44,391 nt of DNA from Rhodospirillales bacterium (lineage in GTDB: Bacteria > Pseudomonadota > Alphaproteobacteria > Rhodospirillales > JASLQF01), in the NCBI GenBank assembly GCA_030744625.1, contig JASLQF010000026.1, positions 1 to 44,391 of the forward strand, given 5' to 3'. The notes under the pieces are model-generated. The model was given only the letters and a program-made list of their open reading frames with translations, was not told where the DNA came from and did not search any database. Numbering within the stretch: position 1 is the stretch's first letter; the number at the start of each line of letters is the position of its first letter. This document shows positions 16,507-24,364 of this stretch, one piece after another. Made by a program: the position numbers and the translations under genes.

Positions 16507-17464
16507 GCCGTTGAAAGACGGCGCACTCAGGTTTGGATTGATCGGCGCCGGACGGTGGGGCCGCGTGTACATCGAGACCCTGCGCCGGATCGACGATGTC
16601 GTTCTCACCCGCTTGGCGAGCCGCAACCCGGCCAGCGCGGCGCTCGCCGGGCCCGATTGTCTGACCACGCCCGACTGGCGGGGGGTCGCGGAAGCGACGG
16701 ATATCGACGCAGTAATCGTCGCCACCCCTCCCGCCCTCCATGCCGAGATGACGCGCGCCGCGGTGGCCGCCGGCCTCCCCGTATTGGTGGAAAAGCCGCT
16801 CACCCTGGATCGGGGCGAGGCCGAGGCCCTTTACGATTTCGCCGGCGCCGAGGGCGGTCTCGTTTTGGTCGGGCACACTCACCTCTTTCACCCGGCCTAC
16901 CGGGAACTCAAGAAGCGGGGCCGGGCGCTCGGCCGCGCAACCGCCATCCGCGCCACGGCCGGGGCCCAGGGTCCCTTTCGCGTCGACACGCCGGTGTTGT
17001 GGGATTGGGGCAGCCATGACGTGGCACTGTGCCTGGACCTTCTTGGAAGAATGCCGGAGACGGCGACGGCGAGCCGCCTGGACACGCGCCGGTCGGAGGA
17101 AGGCTTGGGGGAAGTTCTCCGCCTCACCCTCGCTTTCTCAGAAGGTGTCGGCGCCGAGATCGAGGTCGGCAACCTGATGACGGAGCGCCGGCGCCGCTTC
17201 GAGGCCTATTTCGAAGGCGGCATGCTGGCCTACGACGACACCGTGGATGACAAGCTGGTCCATTACCCGGAGGCTACGGCGCCGGGCACCCCCCTGGGGC
17301 CCGCCCGATCCATCCCCCTCGATGCCACGCTCCCCTTGACATGCGCCGTCATCGAGTTCGCCGCCGCCGCCCGCGCCGGCGAGCCGGAGCTGGCCAGTCT
17401 GCGGCTCGGCGCCGATGTCGTCGCCGTTCTCGACCAGTGCCAGAACTCACTGACATCCTTATGA
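16490..17464 (+). CDS. Gfo/Idh/MocA-family oxidoreductase
   Basis: A 324-residue NAD(P)-dependent oxidoreductase: FGLIGAGRWGRVY is the Rossmann loop, VIVATPP and VLVEKPLTL contain the family's Glu-Lys-Pro signature, and the C-terminal half is the alpha/beta catalytic fold with DWGSHDVALCLDL. Members oxidise or reduce hydroxyl/keto groups on sugars. Here it may reduce a 3- or 4-keto sugar made by its neighbours or oxidise a UDP-sugar (WlbA-like); the sequence does not decide. The start at ATG 16490 overlaps the SDR gene by 17 nt; TTG 16511 is an alternative. The amidotransferase gene follows after 25 nt. Confidence 0.82.
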   Translation: MAENHEPLKDGALRFGLIGAGRWGRVYIETLRRIDDVVLTRLASRNPASAALAGPDCLTTPDWRGVAEATDIDAVIVATPPALHAEMTRAAVAAGLPVLVEKPLTLDRGEAEALYDFAGAEGGLVLVGHTHLFHPAYRELKKRGRALGRATAIRATAGAQGPFRVDTPVLWDWGSHDVALCLDLLGRMPETATASRLDTRRSEEGLGEVLRLTLAFSEGVGAEIEVGNLMTERRRRFEAYFEGGMLAYDDTVDDKLVHYPEATAPGTPLGPARSIPLDATLPLTCAVIEFAAAARAGEPELASLRLGADVVAVLDQCQNSLTSL

Positions 17465-17489
17465 CATTCACGTCGATAGGCCACTAACC

Positions 17490-19346
17490 ATGTGTGGGAT
17501 CGCCGGCAGCACGGCGTCGCAGAGGGATGTGCTGGAGACCATGCGGCGGCGCCTCGCGCACCGGGGCCCGGACGACGAGGGCCTGTGGCAGGAGGAGGAG
17601 GGGAGGGTCGGTTTCGCCCACACCCGCCTCGCCGTCATCGACCTCAGCGGCGCCGCCGCCCAACCCATGGTTTCCGACTGCGGGCGATATCGGCTCGTCT
17701 ACAACGGCGAGATCTACAACTACCGGGAACTGCGCGCCGAGCTCGAGGCCGACGGCCAGATCTTCCGTTCCCAAAGCGACACCGAAGTTCTGCTCTGCCT
17801 GCTCCGGCGGGACGGCGCCGAGGCCCTCCAACGGTTGGTCGGAATGTTCGCCTTCGCCCTTTGGGACCGCCAAGCGCGGCAGCTTCTTGTGGCCCGCGAC
17901 CGCCTCGGCATCAAGCCGTTGGTGTACGCGCCCCTGCCCGGCGGCGGCCTCGCCTTCGCCTCGGAAATTCACGCGCTCGCGGCGCACCCGGGCATCGACC
18001 TGGACCGCGACACCGAGGCCCTCTCCCAATACCTGGCGTGTCTCTACGTGCCGGCGCCGCGCACCATCCACCGGGGCATCCGCAAGCTGGAGCCCGGGCA
18101 TCTGTTGGTGTGGCGTGACGGCAAGACCGAGATCAGCTCCTACTGGCGGCCCCAGGTGATGGGCGGCCGCGCGCCGACGGCGGACCAGGCGGTGGAGGAG
18201 CTTCTGCCGCTGCTGCGCCGCGCCGTGGCCGGGCGCATGGTGGCCGACGTACCGGTCGGGTGCTTCCTTTCGGGAGGCATCGACAGCTCCGTCGTCGCCG
18301 CCCTCATGGCCGAGGAAGCGCGCCGCCACGGCGCGCAACCGGTGCGCACCTTCACCATGACCTTCGACGAAGCGGCCTACGACGAAAGCGCCCAGGCGCG
18401 CCGCGTCGCCCGCCACGTCGAAAGCACCCACACCGAGCTTCCGGCCTCGCCACGGCTCGCCGGCCGGCTCGACGACACCGTCGGCAGCTTCGGCGAGCCC
18501 TTCGGCAATCCCACGGCGCTGCTCGTCGACGACCTGTCGCGCAAGGCCCGCGAGCACGTCACCGTGGCACTGGCGGGCGACGGCGGCGACGAGGTGTTCG
18601 CCGGCTATCCGCGCTACCAGGGCGGGGTGCTGGCGCGCCGCTTCCGCCGCCTGCCGGAATGGCTGAGAAGCGGCATCCTCGAGCCGGCCGCCCGTTTCAT
18701 TCCGGAAAGCTCCGCCGGCCGCCATTCCTGGCGCCGGGCGCGGGAGTTTCTTACCGCCGCTAATCTCGACGACGCCGAGATGTACGCCGCGTGGGTGGAA
18801 TACTTCGACCCCCAAGAGCGCCGCGCCCTGCTCGGCATCGACGCTCCGCCGGCGCGGCCCGTGTCCGACCTTTACGGCCGGGCGCCCTCCCGGGACCCCC
18901 TCGACGCCATGCAGCAGACCGACCTCTTGTCCTTCCTGCCCGGCAACCTGCTGGCCTACGGGGACGCCATGAGCATGCGGAACTCGCTGGAGCTGCGCCT
19001 GCCCCTCATCGACCACCGGTTGGTGGAAGCGGTGGGACATTTGGCGCCAGCGCTTCGCTTGCAGGGCGGCATGAAGTTCCTGCTCAAGCGCATTGCCGCC
19101 CGATTGCTGCCCGCCAACGTGGTGCGCCGGCCCAAGCGCGGATTCAACCCGCCGCTCGGCGTCTGGTTGAAGGGGGAATTGGCGCCTCTTGTTGACGCGC
19201 GCCTGACCCCCGCCGCCATGGCGGCCGCCGGGCTCGACTGGCGGCCCGTCAAGGACTTGCTCGACGAACACCGGCGGGGCCGGCGCGACCATTCCCTGAA
19301 AGTCTGGGCGCTCTTGGCGCTGGGCGCCTGGCAGGCGGCGCAGTGA
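17490..19346 (+). CDS. asnB: Asparagine synthase-type glutamine amidotransferase (second copy)
   Basis: A 618-residue class II amidotransferase: MCGIAGS places the nucleophilic Cys at position 2, YNGEIYNY and SDTEVLL are intact glutaminase motifs, and SGGIDS at residues 261-266 plus GDGGDEVFAGYPRY form the ATP-pyrophosphatase site. Visible motif regions differ clearly from the copy at 4108-6006, so this is not a recent tandem duplicate. It is closer to canonical AsnB in the SDTE loop. By context it may amidate a uronic acid or another carboxyl sugar; housekeeping asparagine synthesis cannot be excluded. Its stop overlaps the next start as GTGA, coupling it to the second heparinase-family gene. 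Confidence 0.88.
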   Translation: MCGIAGSTASQRDVLETMRRRLAHRGPDDEGLWQEEEGRVGFAHTRLAVIDLSGAAAQPMVSDCGRYRLVYNGEIYNYRELRAELEADGQIFRSQSDTEVLLCLLRRDGAEALQRLVGMFAFALWDRQARQLLVARDRLGIKPLVYAPLPGGGLAFASEIHALAAHPGIDLDRDTEALSQYLACLYVPAPRTIHRGIRKLEPGHLLVWRDGKTEISSYWRPQVMGGRAPTADQAVEELLPLLRRAVAGRMVADVPVGCFLSGGIDSSVVAALMAEEARRHGAQPVRTFTMTFDEAAYDESAQARRVARHVESTHTELPASPRLAGRLDDTVGSFGEPFGNPTALLVDDLSRKAREHVTVALAGDGGDEVFAGYPRYQGGVLARRFRRLPEWLRSGILEPAARFIPESSAGRHSWRRAREFLTAANLDDAEMYAAWVEYFDPQERRALLGIDAPPARPVSDLYGRAPSRDPLDAMQQTDLLSFLPGNLLAYGDAMSMRNSLELRLPLIDHRLVEAVGHLAPALRLQGGMKFLLKRIAARLLPANVVRRPKRGFNPPLGVWLKGELAPLVDARLTPAAMAAAGLDWRPVKDLLDEHRRGRRDHSLKVWALLALGAWQAAQ

Positions 19347-21004
19347 CACTGGCCCGGACGCTGCGCACGCTTCGTTACCTGCGCCCCGAACAGGTGATGC
19401 ACCGGCTATGGAACCGGGGACGGATGCCCTGGTTCGCCTCGCCGCTTTACACCCGCCTTTGCCTCGCCCCGCGCCATCCGGATGGCCCCCTTCGGTTCCC
19501 ACCGGCGCTGTGGCCCGGTGATCGGGATAACGGAGGCCGCGTCCTCGAGGGATCCATCCGCCTAATGGGCGGCGACCACCCCATGGCTACTCCCGTCGAT
19601 TGGCGGGCCCAAGGGCACCCCCTGCTGTGGCGCTTCACGCTCCATTATTTCGAGTGGCTGGCCGACCTCGAGGCCATCGGTGGCGGCCGGGCCTCGGCCC
19701 GCGCCCGCGCCCTCATAGACGACTGGATGGCCGCCCACCCGCGGCCCGACGCCGTCGCCTGGCATCCCTATCCCCTGTCGCTCCGGGTGTATGCGTGGCT
19801 GCGTCACGGACCCTTCGTCCTGGACGGCGCCGAGAGGGCCTTTGGCGACCGCTACCGCGACTCCCTGGATCGTCAGGCGCGCCATCTGGCGCGGGTGGTG
19901 GAACGCGATATCGGCGGCAACCATCTCATCAAGAACCTCAAGGCGCTGATCGCCACGCGGCGCTGTCTCGACGGCCAAACCGGCGCCGACGCCGAAGCCG
20001 GGCTCGAACACGAAGTTTCCCGGCAGGTGCTCGCCGACGGCGGGCATTACGAGCGCTCGCCCGCCTACCACCTGCAGGTTCTGTGCGACCTCTTGGACGT
20101 GCGGGCGCTGATCGCCGAGGAGGACGCGCCGCCGCCGGCTTGGCTGGAGGACGCCATCCAGCGCATGGGCGGCGCCCTGGCGTTCTTCCGCCACGGCGAT
20201 GGCGGGCTGGCCCTCTTCAACGACGGGGACGTCGGCGCGCCCGGACGGCTCGCCGCCGCCGACCGCCACCTGGGGGGGCGGCGCGCCACCCCCGCCTCCC
20301 TTCCCGATTGCGGCTATCACCGCATGGCGGCGGGCGGCGCCCTGGTCTTGATGGACGCCGGCCCCTGCTGCCCCGACGACCTTCCCGCCCACGCCCACGC
20401 CGATACGCTGTCCTTCGAGTTCTCGCACCTCTCCCGGCGGATCGTCGTCAACTGCGGCACCTACGCCTACCAGGACGCGGCCTGGCGCAACCGGCTGCGC
20501 GGCACGGCGGCGCACAGCACCGTCTGCATCGACGACGAGGACAGCGCCGAGGTCTACGGCACGTTCCGCCTCGGCCGCAGGCCCGAAGGGATCACGGGCA
20601 CGCGCCATGAGGATGCCTCGGGCATGCGAATAGCCGCCAAGCACGACGGCTACCGCCGTCTGGGAATCATCCATCACCGCTCGCTCGCTTTGTCCCACGA
20701 CGGCCGGCGCCTGGCCGGCGAGGACCGCATTGAGAACTCGGGCGCGGCGGCGGACCGCCGCATCGCCGCCCGTTTTCACCTGCACCCGGACGTCGCCGCG
20801 AAGCAGGAGGGAGCAGGCGCCGTCGATCTGCGCCTGCCCGGCGGCGGCAGCTGGCGATTCGAGGCGCCGGGCGAAGAGGTGCGTTTGCGCGACAGTGTCT
20901 ATGCGCCGCGCTTCAACGAGATGCGCGACACCCGCCAGATCGTCGTCGAAAGAGCGTCGGGTGGGGAGGATTGCATCATTGGCTGGGAGTTTCGCTCGAC
21001 GTAA
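19343..21004 (+). CDS. Heparinase II/III family protein (second copy)
   Basis: A 553-residue protein opening with TLRYLRPEQVMHRLWNR, a frequent N-terminal signature of EPS-locus heparinase-like proteins. The toroid region includes HPYPLSLRVYAWL and GGNHLIKNLKAL (Asn-His catalytic-type pair), and HAHADTLSFEFS begins the C-terminal beta-sandwich with its His/Asp cluster. The GTG start overlaps the amidotransferase stop (GTGA). No Sec signal peptide is apparent. The two heparinase-like proteins of this locus share the fold's landmarks but differ at the key loop (HGHQD versus HAHAD). An intrinsic terminator lies 32 nt after the stop, so this is probably the last gene of its transcript. Confidence 0.85.
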   Translation: MTLARTLRTLRYLRPEQVMHRLWNRGRMPWFASPLYTRLCLAPRHPDGPLRFPPALWPGDRDNGGRVLEGSIRLMGGDHPMATPVDWRAQGHPLLWRFTLHYFEWLADLEAIGGGRASARARALIDDWMAAHPRPDAVAWHPYPLSLRVYAWLRHGPFVLDGAERAFGDRYRDSLDRQARHLARVVERDIGGNHLIKNLKALIATRRCLDGQTGADAEAGLEHEVSRQVLADGGHYERSPAYHLQVLCDLLDVRALIAEEDAPPPAWLEDAIQRMGGALAFFRHGDGGLALFNDGDVGAPGRLAAADRHLGGRRATPASLPDCGYHRMAAGGALVLMDAGPCCPDDLPAHAHADTLSFEFSHLSRRIVVNCGTYAYQDAAWRNRLRGTAAHSTVCIDDEDSAEVYGTFRLGRRPEGITGTRHEDASGMRIAAKHDGYRRLGIIHHRSLALSHDGRRLAGEDRIENSGAAADRRIAARFHLHPDVAAKQEGAGAVDLRLPGGGSWRFEAPGEEVRLRDSVYAPRFNEMRDTRQIVVERASGGEDCIIGWEFRST

Positions 21005-21035
21005 CCCGAACCGACGCCTTGTTCGCCGCCAAGAG

Positions 21036-21057
21036 CGCCCCGCCGGGCGTTTTTTTT
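21036..21057 (+). terminator. Intrinsic (Rho-independent) terminator
   Basis: CGCCC (21036-21040) pairs with GGGCG (21045-21049) across a 4-nt loop, and eight T residues follow at 21050-21057. It closes the transcript ending with the second heparinase-family gene. The last two T residues also form the start of the next promoter's -35 element. Confidence 0.8.
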
Positions 21058-21084
21058 GTCGCCACGCCCCGGCTTCGCTATAAA
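21056..21084 (+). promoter_or_regulatory. Promoter giving a nearly leaderless mRNA
   Basis: TTGTCG (21056-21061) and TATAAA (21079-21084) are separated by exactly 17 nt. Transcription would be expected to start around 21090-21092, only 2-4 nt before ATG 21094. No Shine-Dalgarno element precedes that ATG, which fits a leaderless or near-leaderless transcript. The spacing and motif match are seen directly; activity is inferred. Confidence 0.65.
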
Positions 21085-21093
21085 TACCGGTTC

Positions 21094-22113
21094 ATGGACT
21101 GGATCACGGCTCTCGTGGCGTTCGTCGCCGTCCTGGCCGCCTCGTTGGGCGGCACGCGGGCGGTGCTCGGCGTCCTTCGCCGGCGCGCCATCCTCGACCT
21201 CCCCAACGAGCGATCGAGCCACAAAACACCGACGCCGCGCGGCGGCGGACTGGCGGTGGTCGCCGTCGTCGTGGCGGCCTGGGGCATGGTCGGGCTGTCG
21301 GCGCCGGCGCCGGCCCTGGAGATTCTGGTCGTTTGCGGGTGCGCTCTCGGCCTAGCGGCGATTTCGTGGATCGACGATCTGCGTGGGCTGCGGGTCCGTT
21401 GGCGGCTCATGGGCCAAGTCCTGGCGGTCACCGTCGCCCTCGCCTGGATGCCCGTACGCGGCCCCTACTTCGGCGGCCTGCTGCCCGGCGCGCTCGACCC
21501 CATCGCCGCCGCCGTGATGTGGATCTGGTTCATAAATCTCTTCAATTTCATGGATGGGATCGACGGCATCGCGGGGACCGAAGCCGCCTGCATCGGGGCC
21601 GGGGTCGCGTTGACGGCGCTCGCCACCGGCCTCGGCGAACCGGTGATGCTGTACGGCCTGACGGCGGCGGCGGCGGCCCTCGGCTTCCTGTGGTGGAACT
21701 GGCAACCGGCAAGAATATTCTTCGGCGACGTGGGCAGCGTGCCGCTTGGGTTCCTGTTCGGTTGGCTGCTCCTGGGCTTGGCGGCGGAGGGCTTGTGGGC
21801 GGTGGCACTTATCCTGCCCCTCTACTATCTGGCCGACGCCACCATAACCCTGGCGCGGCGCGCCTGGCGCGGCGAAAGGATCTGGCGGGCGCACCGCGAA
21901 CACTTCTACCAGGTGGCGGTTCGCCGCGGCCTCGACCACGCGGCGGTGGTCGGCGCCATGCTGCTCGCCAACCTGTTTCTTATTGCCCTCGCCGGGCTTG
22001 CCGCGTGGGGATGGCCGTGGCATGCATTGACTGGCGCTTGCGTCGTCGTCGCGACGCTGCTTTTCTATCTCGGCCGGCGCCCAGGCGCGAACGAGGAAGA
22101 ACACCGTTCATGA
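21094..22113 (+). CDS. Polyprenyl-phosphate HexNAc-1-phosphate transferase (WecA/WbpL/MraY superfamily)
   Basis: A 339-residue integral membrane enzyme with about ten to eleven helices. LPNERSSHKTPTPRGGGLAV, WIDDLRGL, NLFNFMDGIDGIAG and FFGDVGSVPLGFLFG are the successive conserved cytoplasmic loops, containing the Asp-Asp and D-G-I-D Mg/nucleotide residues; WRAHREHFYQ is the C-terminal His motif. Such enzymes move a HexNAc-1-phosphate from UDP-sugar to undecaprenyl phosphate, starting O-chain or EPS synthesis. ATG 21094 is preferred over upstream in-frame starts because it coincides with the first helix and lies directly behind a good promoter; the region before it holds the terminator. It overlaps the next gene by ATGA. 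Confidence 0.87.
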   Translation: MDWITALVAFVAVLAASLGGTRAVLGVLRRRAILDLPNERSSHKTPTPRGGGLAVVAVVVAAWGMVGLSAPAPALEILVVCGCALGLAAISWIDDLRGLRVRWRLMGQVLAVTVALAWMPVRGPYFGGLLPGALDPIAAAVMWIWFINLFNFMDGIDGIAGTEAACIGAGVALTALATGLGEPVMLYGLTAAAAALGFLWWNWQPARIFFGDVGSVPLGFLFGWLLLGLAAEGLWAVALILPLYYLADATITLARRAWRGERIWRAHREHFYQVAVRRGLDHAAVVGAMLLANLFLIALAGLAAWGWPWHALTGACVVVATLLFYLGRRPGANEEEHRS

Positions 22114-23366
22114 ATATCCTTTTTCTCACCGAGAACTTTCCGCCGGAGACCAACGCTGCGGCGACCCGGGTCTATGAGCGCGCCTGCTATTGGGTGAAAT
22201 GGGGCCACGAAGTCACGGTCATTACGTGCGTGCCCAACTTCCCGCGTGGAAGGGTGTTTCCCTCTTACCGGAACCGCTGGTACCAGACCGAGGAGATGAC
22301 GGGGATACGGGTGGTGCGGGTCAAGACCCTGATCGCGCCCAACCGGGCGGTGTTCCTTCGCACGTTGGATTTTCTGAGCTTCTTCCTGACCGGATTCGTG
22401 GCCGGGTTGTTTCAGCCGCGGCCCGACGTCATCGCCGCCACTTCGCCCCAGTTCTTTGCCGCGGTGGCGGGCTGGGCCGTGGCCGGAATGCGCCGGGTAC
22501 CGTTCGTCTTCGAACTGGGCGACCTGTGGCCGGCCTCGATCGCCGCCGTCGGCGCCATCCACGACAACATCCTTCTCAAATGGATGGAGGCGGTGGAAAT
22601 GTTCCTCTATCGCCGGTCCGCCTCGGTGGTGGCCCTGACCGCCGCCTTCAAGCGCAACCTGACGCAACGCGGCATCACCGCCGACAAGATCGCGGTGGTG
22701 ATCAACGGCGTCGACCTTTCGCGCTACGGCCCAAGATCACCCAACGAGAAACTGGCCGAGCGCTGGGGCCTCAGCGGGCGCTTCGTGGTCGGCTACATCG
22801 GCACCCATGGCATGGCCCATGGCCTGAGAAACGTCCTCGACGCCGCCGATCGGTTGCGCCACGAGGAAAATCTGAGATTCATCCTCGTCGGCTCGGGGGC
22901 CGAGCGCGTACCGCTCATGGCCGAGGCCAAGCACAGGCGGCTCGACAACGTGATCTTCATTCCCCCCCAGCCCAAGGAAAGCATGCCCGAAGTGTGGAGT
23001 CTGTGCGACGTTGCCCTGGTCCATCTGCGGAACTCGCCGGTCTTCAAGGAAGTGATCCCATCGAAGATGTTCGAGGCCATGGGCATGGGGCTGCCGCTTC
23101 TCCTGGCGGCGCCGCGGGGCGAGGCGGCCGACATCCTGGAGCGCGACGGGGCCGGCCTGTGGGTGTCGGCCGAGGATCCCGATGCCCTGGCCGCCTCGGT
23201 GCTCAATCTTATGAGGGACTTCGAGACCCGCGAATCCCTCACTCAACGAAGCCTCGCCGCGGCGCCCCTGCACACCCGCGAACGCCAGGCGCGGCGCATG
23301 ATGGAGGTCCTCGACCTGGTGACCGTGGGACGGGGGAGCGAGGTCGGAGTCCTTGTCCCGGCATGA
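22110..23366 (+). CDS. GT4 glycosyltransferase (WbuB-like)
   Basis: A 418-residue GT-B enzyme. NILFLTENFPPETNAAATRVYERACYW is an N-terminal acceptor-side motif of WbuB-type transferases. VVINGVDLSRYG and GYIGTHGMAHGLRNVLDAA open the donor domain, and SKMFEAMGMGLPLLLA is the E-x7-E-like region of retaining GT4 proteins. WbuB-like enzymes add an amino-deoxysugar, such as L-FucNAc, to the lipid-linked first HexNAc. Its position directly after the initiating transferase suggests it adds the second sugar. ATG 22110 overlaps the upstream stop (ATGA) and has GAGGAAG about 10 nt before it. The next gene also overlaps by ATGA. Confidence 0.87.
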   Translation: MNILFLTENFPPETNAAATRVYERACYWVKWGHEVTVITCVPNFPRGRVFPSYRNRWYQTEEMTGIRVVRVKTLIAPNRAVFLRTLDFLSFFLTGFVAGLFQPRPDVIAATSPQFFAAVAGWAVAGMRRVPFVFELGDLWPASIAAVGAIHDNILLKWMEAVEMFLYRRSASVVALTAAFKRNLTQRGITADKIAVVINGVDLSRYGPRSPNEKLAERWGLSGRFVVGYIGTHGMAHGLRNVLDAADRLRHEENLRFILVGSGAERVPLMAEAKHRRLDNVIFIPPQPKESMPEVWSLCDVALVHLRNSPVFKEVIPSKMFEAMGMGLPLLLAAPRGEAADILERDGAGLWVSAEDPDALAASVLNLMRDFETRESLTQRSLAAAPLHTRERQARRMMEVLDLVTVGRGSEVGVLVPA

Positions 23367-24328
23367 CCCGGGTGCTGGTCACCGGGGCGTCGGGGTTCGT
23401 GGGTCGGGCTTTGTGCGCCGCCCTCGGTGAGGCGGGCCATGAAATAGTGGTGTCGACGCGGGGCGCGGCGGAGCCGTGGAGTGCCGGCCTCGAAATCCGT
23501 CCCATCCCGGACATCGGCCCCGACACGGACTGGAGCGGCGCCCTCGCCGGCGTTGACGCGGTGGCCCATCTGGCGGCGCGCGTGCACGTGATGAAGGAGC
23601 GCCACGCCCAACCGTTGGCCGCCTATCGCCGTGTCAACGCCGAGGGCACGCGACGCCTCGCGGAAGTCGCCGCCGCCAACGGCGTCCGCCGCGTGGTCTT
23701 CCTGAGCACGGTCAAGGTCAACGGCGAGACCAGCGGTTCCGACCCCTTTCGCGAGAGCGACGCGCCGGCTCCCGGCGACGATTACGCCCTCTCCAAATGG
23801 GAAGGCGAACAGGCCCTCGCCGAGGTGGCGGCGCGTACCGGACTCGAGACCGTGGTGTTGCGCCCGCCGCTCGTCTACGGCCCCGGAGTGAAGGGCAATT
23901 TTCTCAGGCTGCTGGAGCTGTGCCGGCGCGCCCCGCCGCTTCCGCTCGGCGCCGCCTCGAACCGCCGCAGTCTCATATTTCTCGGCAACCTGGCGAACGC
24001 CGTCACGGCCTGCTTGATCAGGCCCGAGGCCGCCGGCCAGACCTATCTGGTACGCGACGGCGAGGATGTCTCGACGGCCGAGCTGATCCGCCGCGTCGGT
24101 GCCGCCCTGGGTCGGCCGGCGCGGCTGTTTCCGGTGCCGGGGGTGCTCCTGCGCCTGGCCGGCCACCTCACGGGAAAATCCGACTCGGTCGGACGTCTGC
24201 TTGGATCGCTGGCCATCGATGACGGAAAAATCCGCACGCAACTCGACTGGGCTCCGCCATTTACCATGGCCCAAGGACTGGCCGAGACGGTATCCTGGTT
24301 CGCGTCGCGGCGCGCCCGGGATCGCTGA
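23363..24328 (+). CDS. NAD-dependent epimerase/reductase, WbpV/WreQ-like (UDP-4-keto-HexNAc 4-reductase candidate)
   Basis: A 321-residue extended SDR: VLVTGASGFVGRAL is the cofactor loop, FLSTVKVNG carries the catalytic Ser/Thr, and Tyr141-x3-Lys145 (YALSK) is the active pair. It lies between an initiating transferase/GT4 pair and a WbpM-type dehydratase, the order seen for wbpV-wbpL-wbpM in Pseudomonas O6 and the wreQ/wreU/wreV set in Rhizobium. In those systems the reductase converts UDP-4-keto-6-deoxy-GlcNAc to UDP-QuiNAc. That reaction is inferred from family and context; a 4-epimerase role is the main alternative. ATG 23363 overlaps the GT4 stop. A 36-nt gap follows. Confidence 0.8.
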   Translation: MTRVLVTGASGFVGRALCAALGEAGHEIVVSTRGAAEPWSAGLEIRPIPDIGPDTDWSGALAGVDAVAHLAARVHVMKERHAQPLAAYRRVNAEGTRRLAEVAAANGVRRVVFLSTVKVNGETSGSDPFRESDAPAPGDDYALSKWEGEQALAEVAARTGLETVVLRPPLVYGPGVKGNFLRLLELCRRAPPLPLGAASNRRSLIFLGNLANAVTACLIRPEAAGQTYLVRDGEDVSTAELIRRVGAALGRPARLFPVPGVLLRLAGHLTGKSDSVGRLLGSLAIDDGKIRTQLDWAPPFTMAQGLAETVSWFASRRARDR

Positions 24329-24364
24329 GCGAGAAATATGGCTGGATGGCGGAATACCTGAGAG

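Noticed and set aside
22190..23362. Long N-terminal extensions of the SDR and GT4 genes
   Set aside because: The open frames extend far upstream, but the family motifs begin at ATG 23363 and ATG 22110, each overlapping the previous stop. The extensions are shadows of neighbouring genes.
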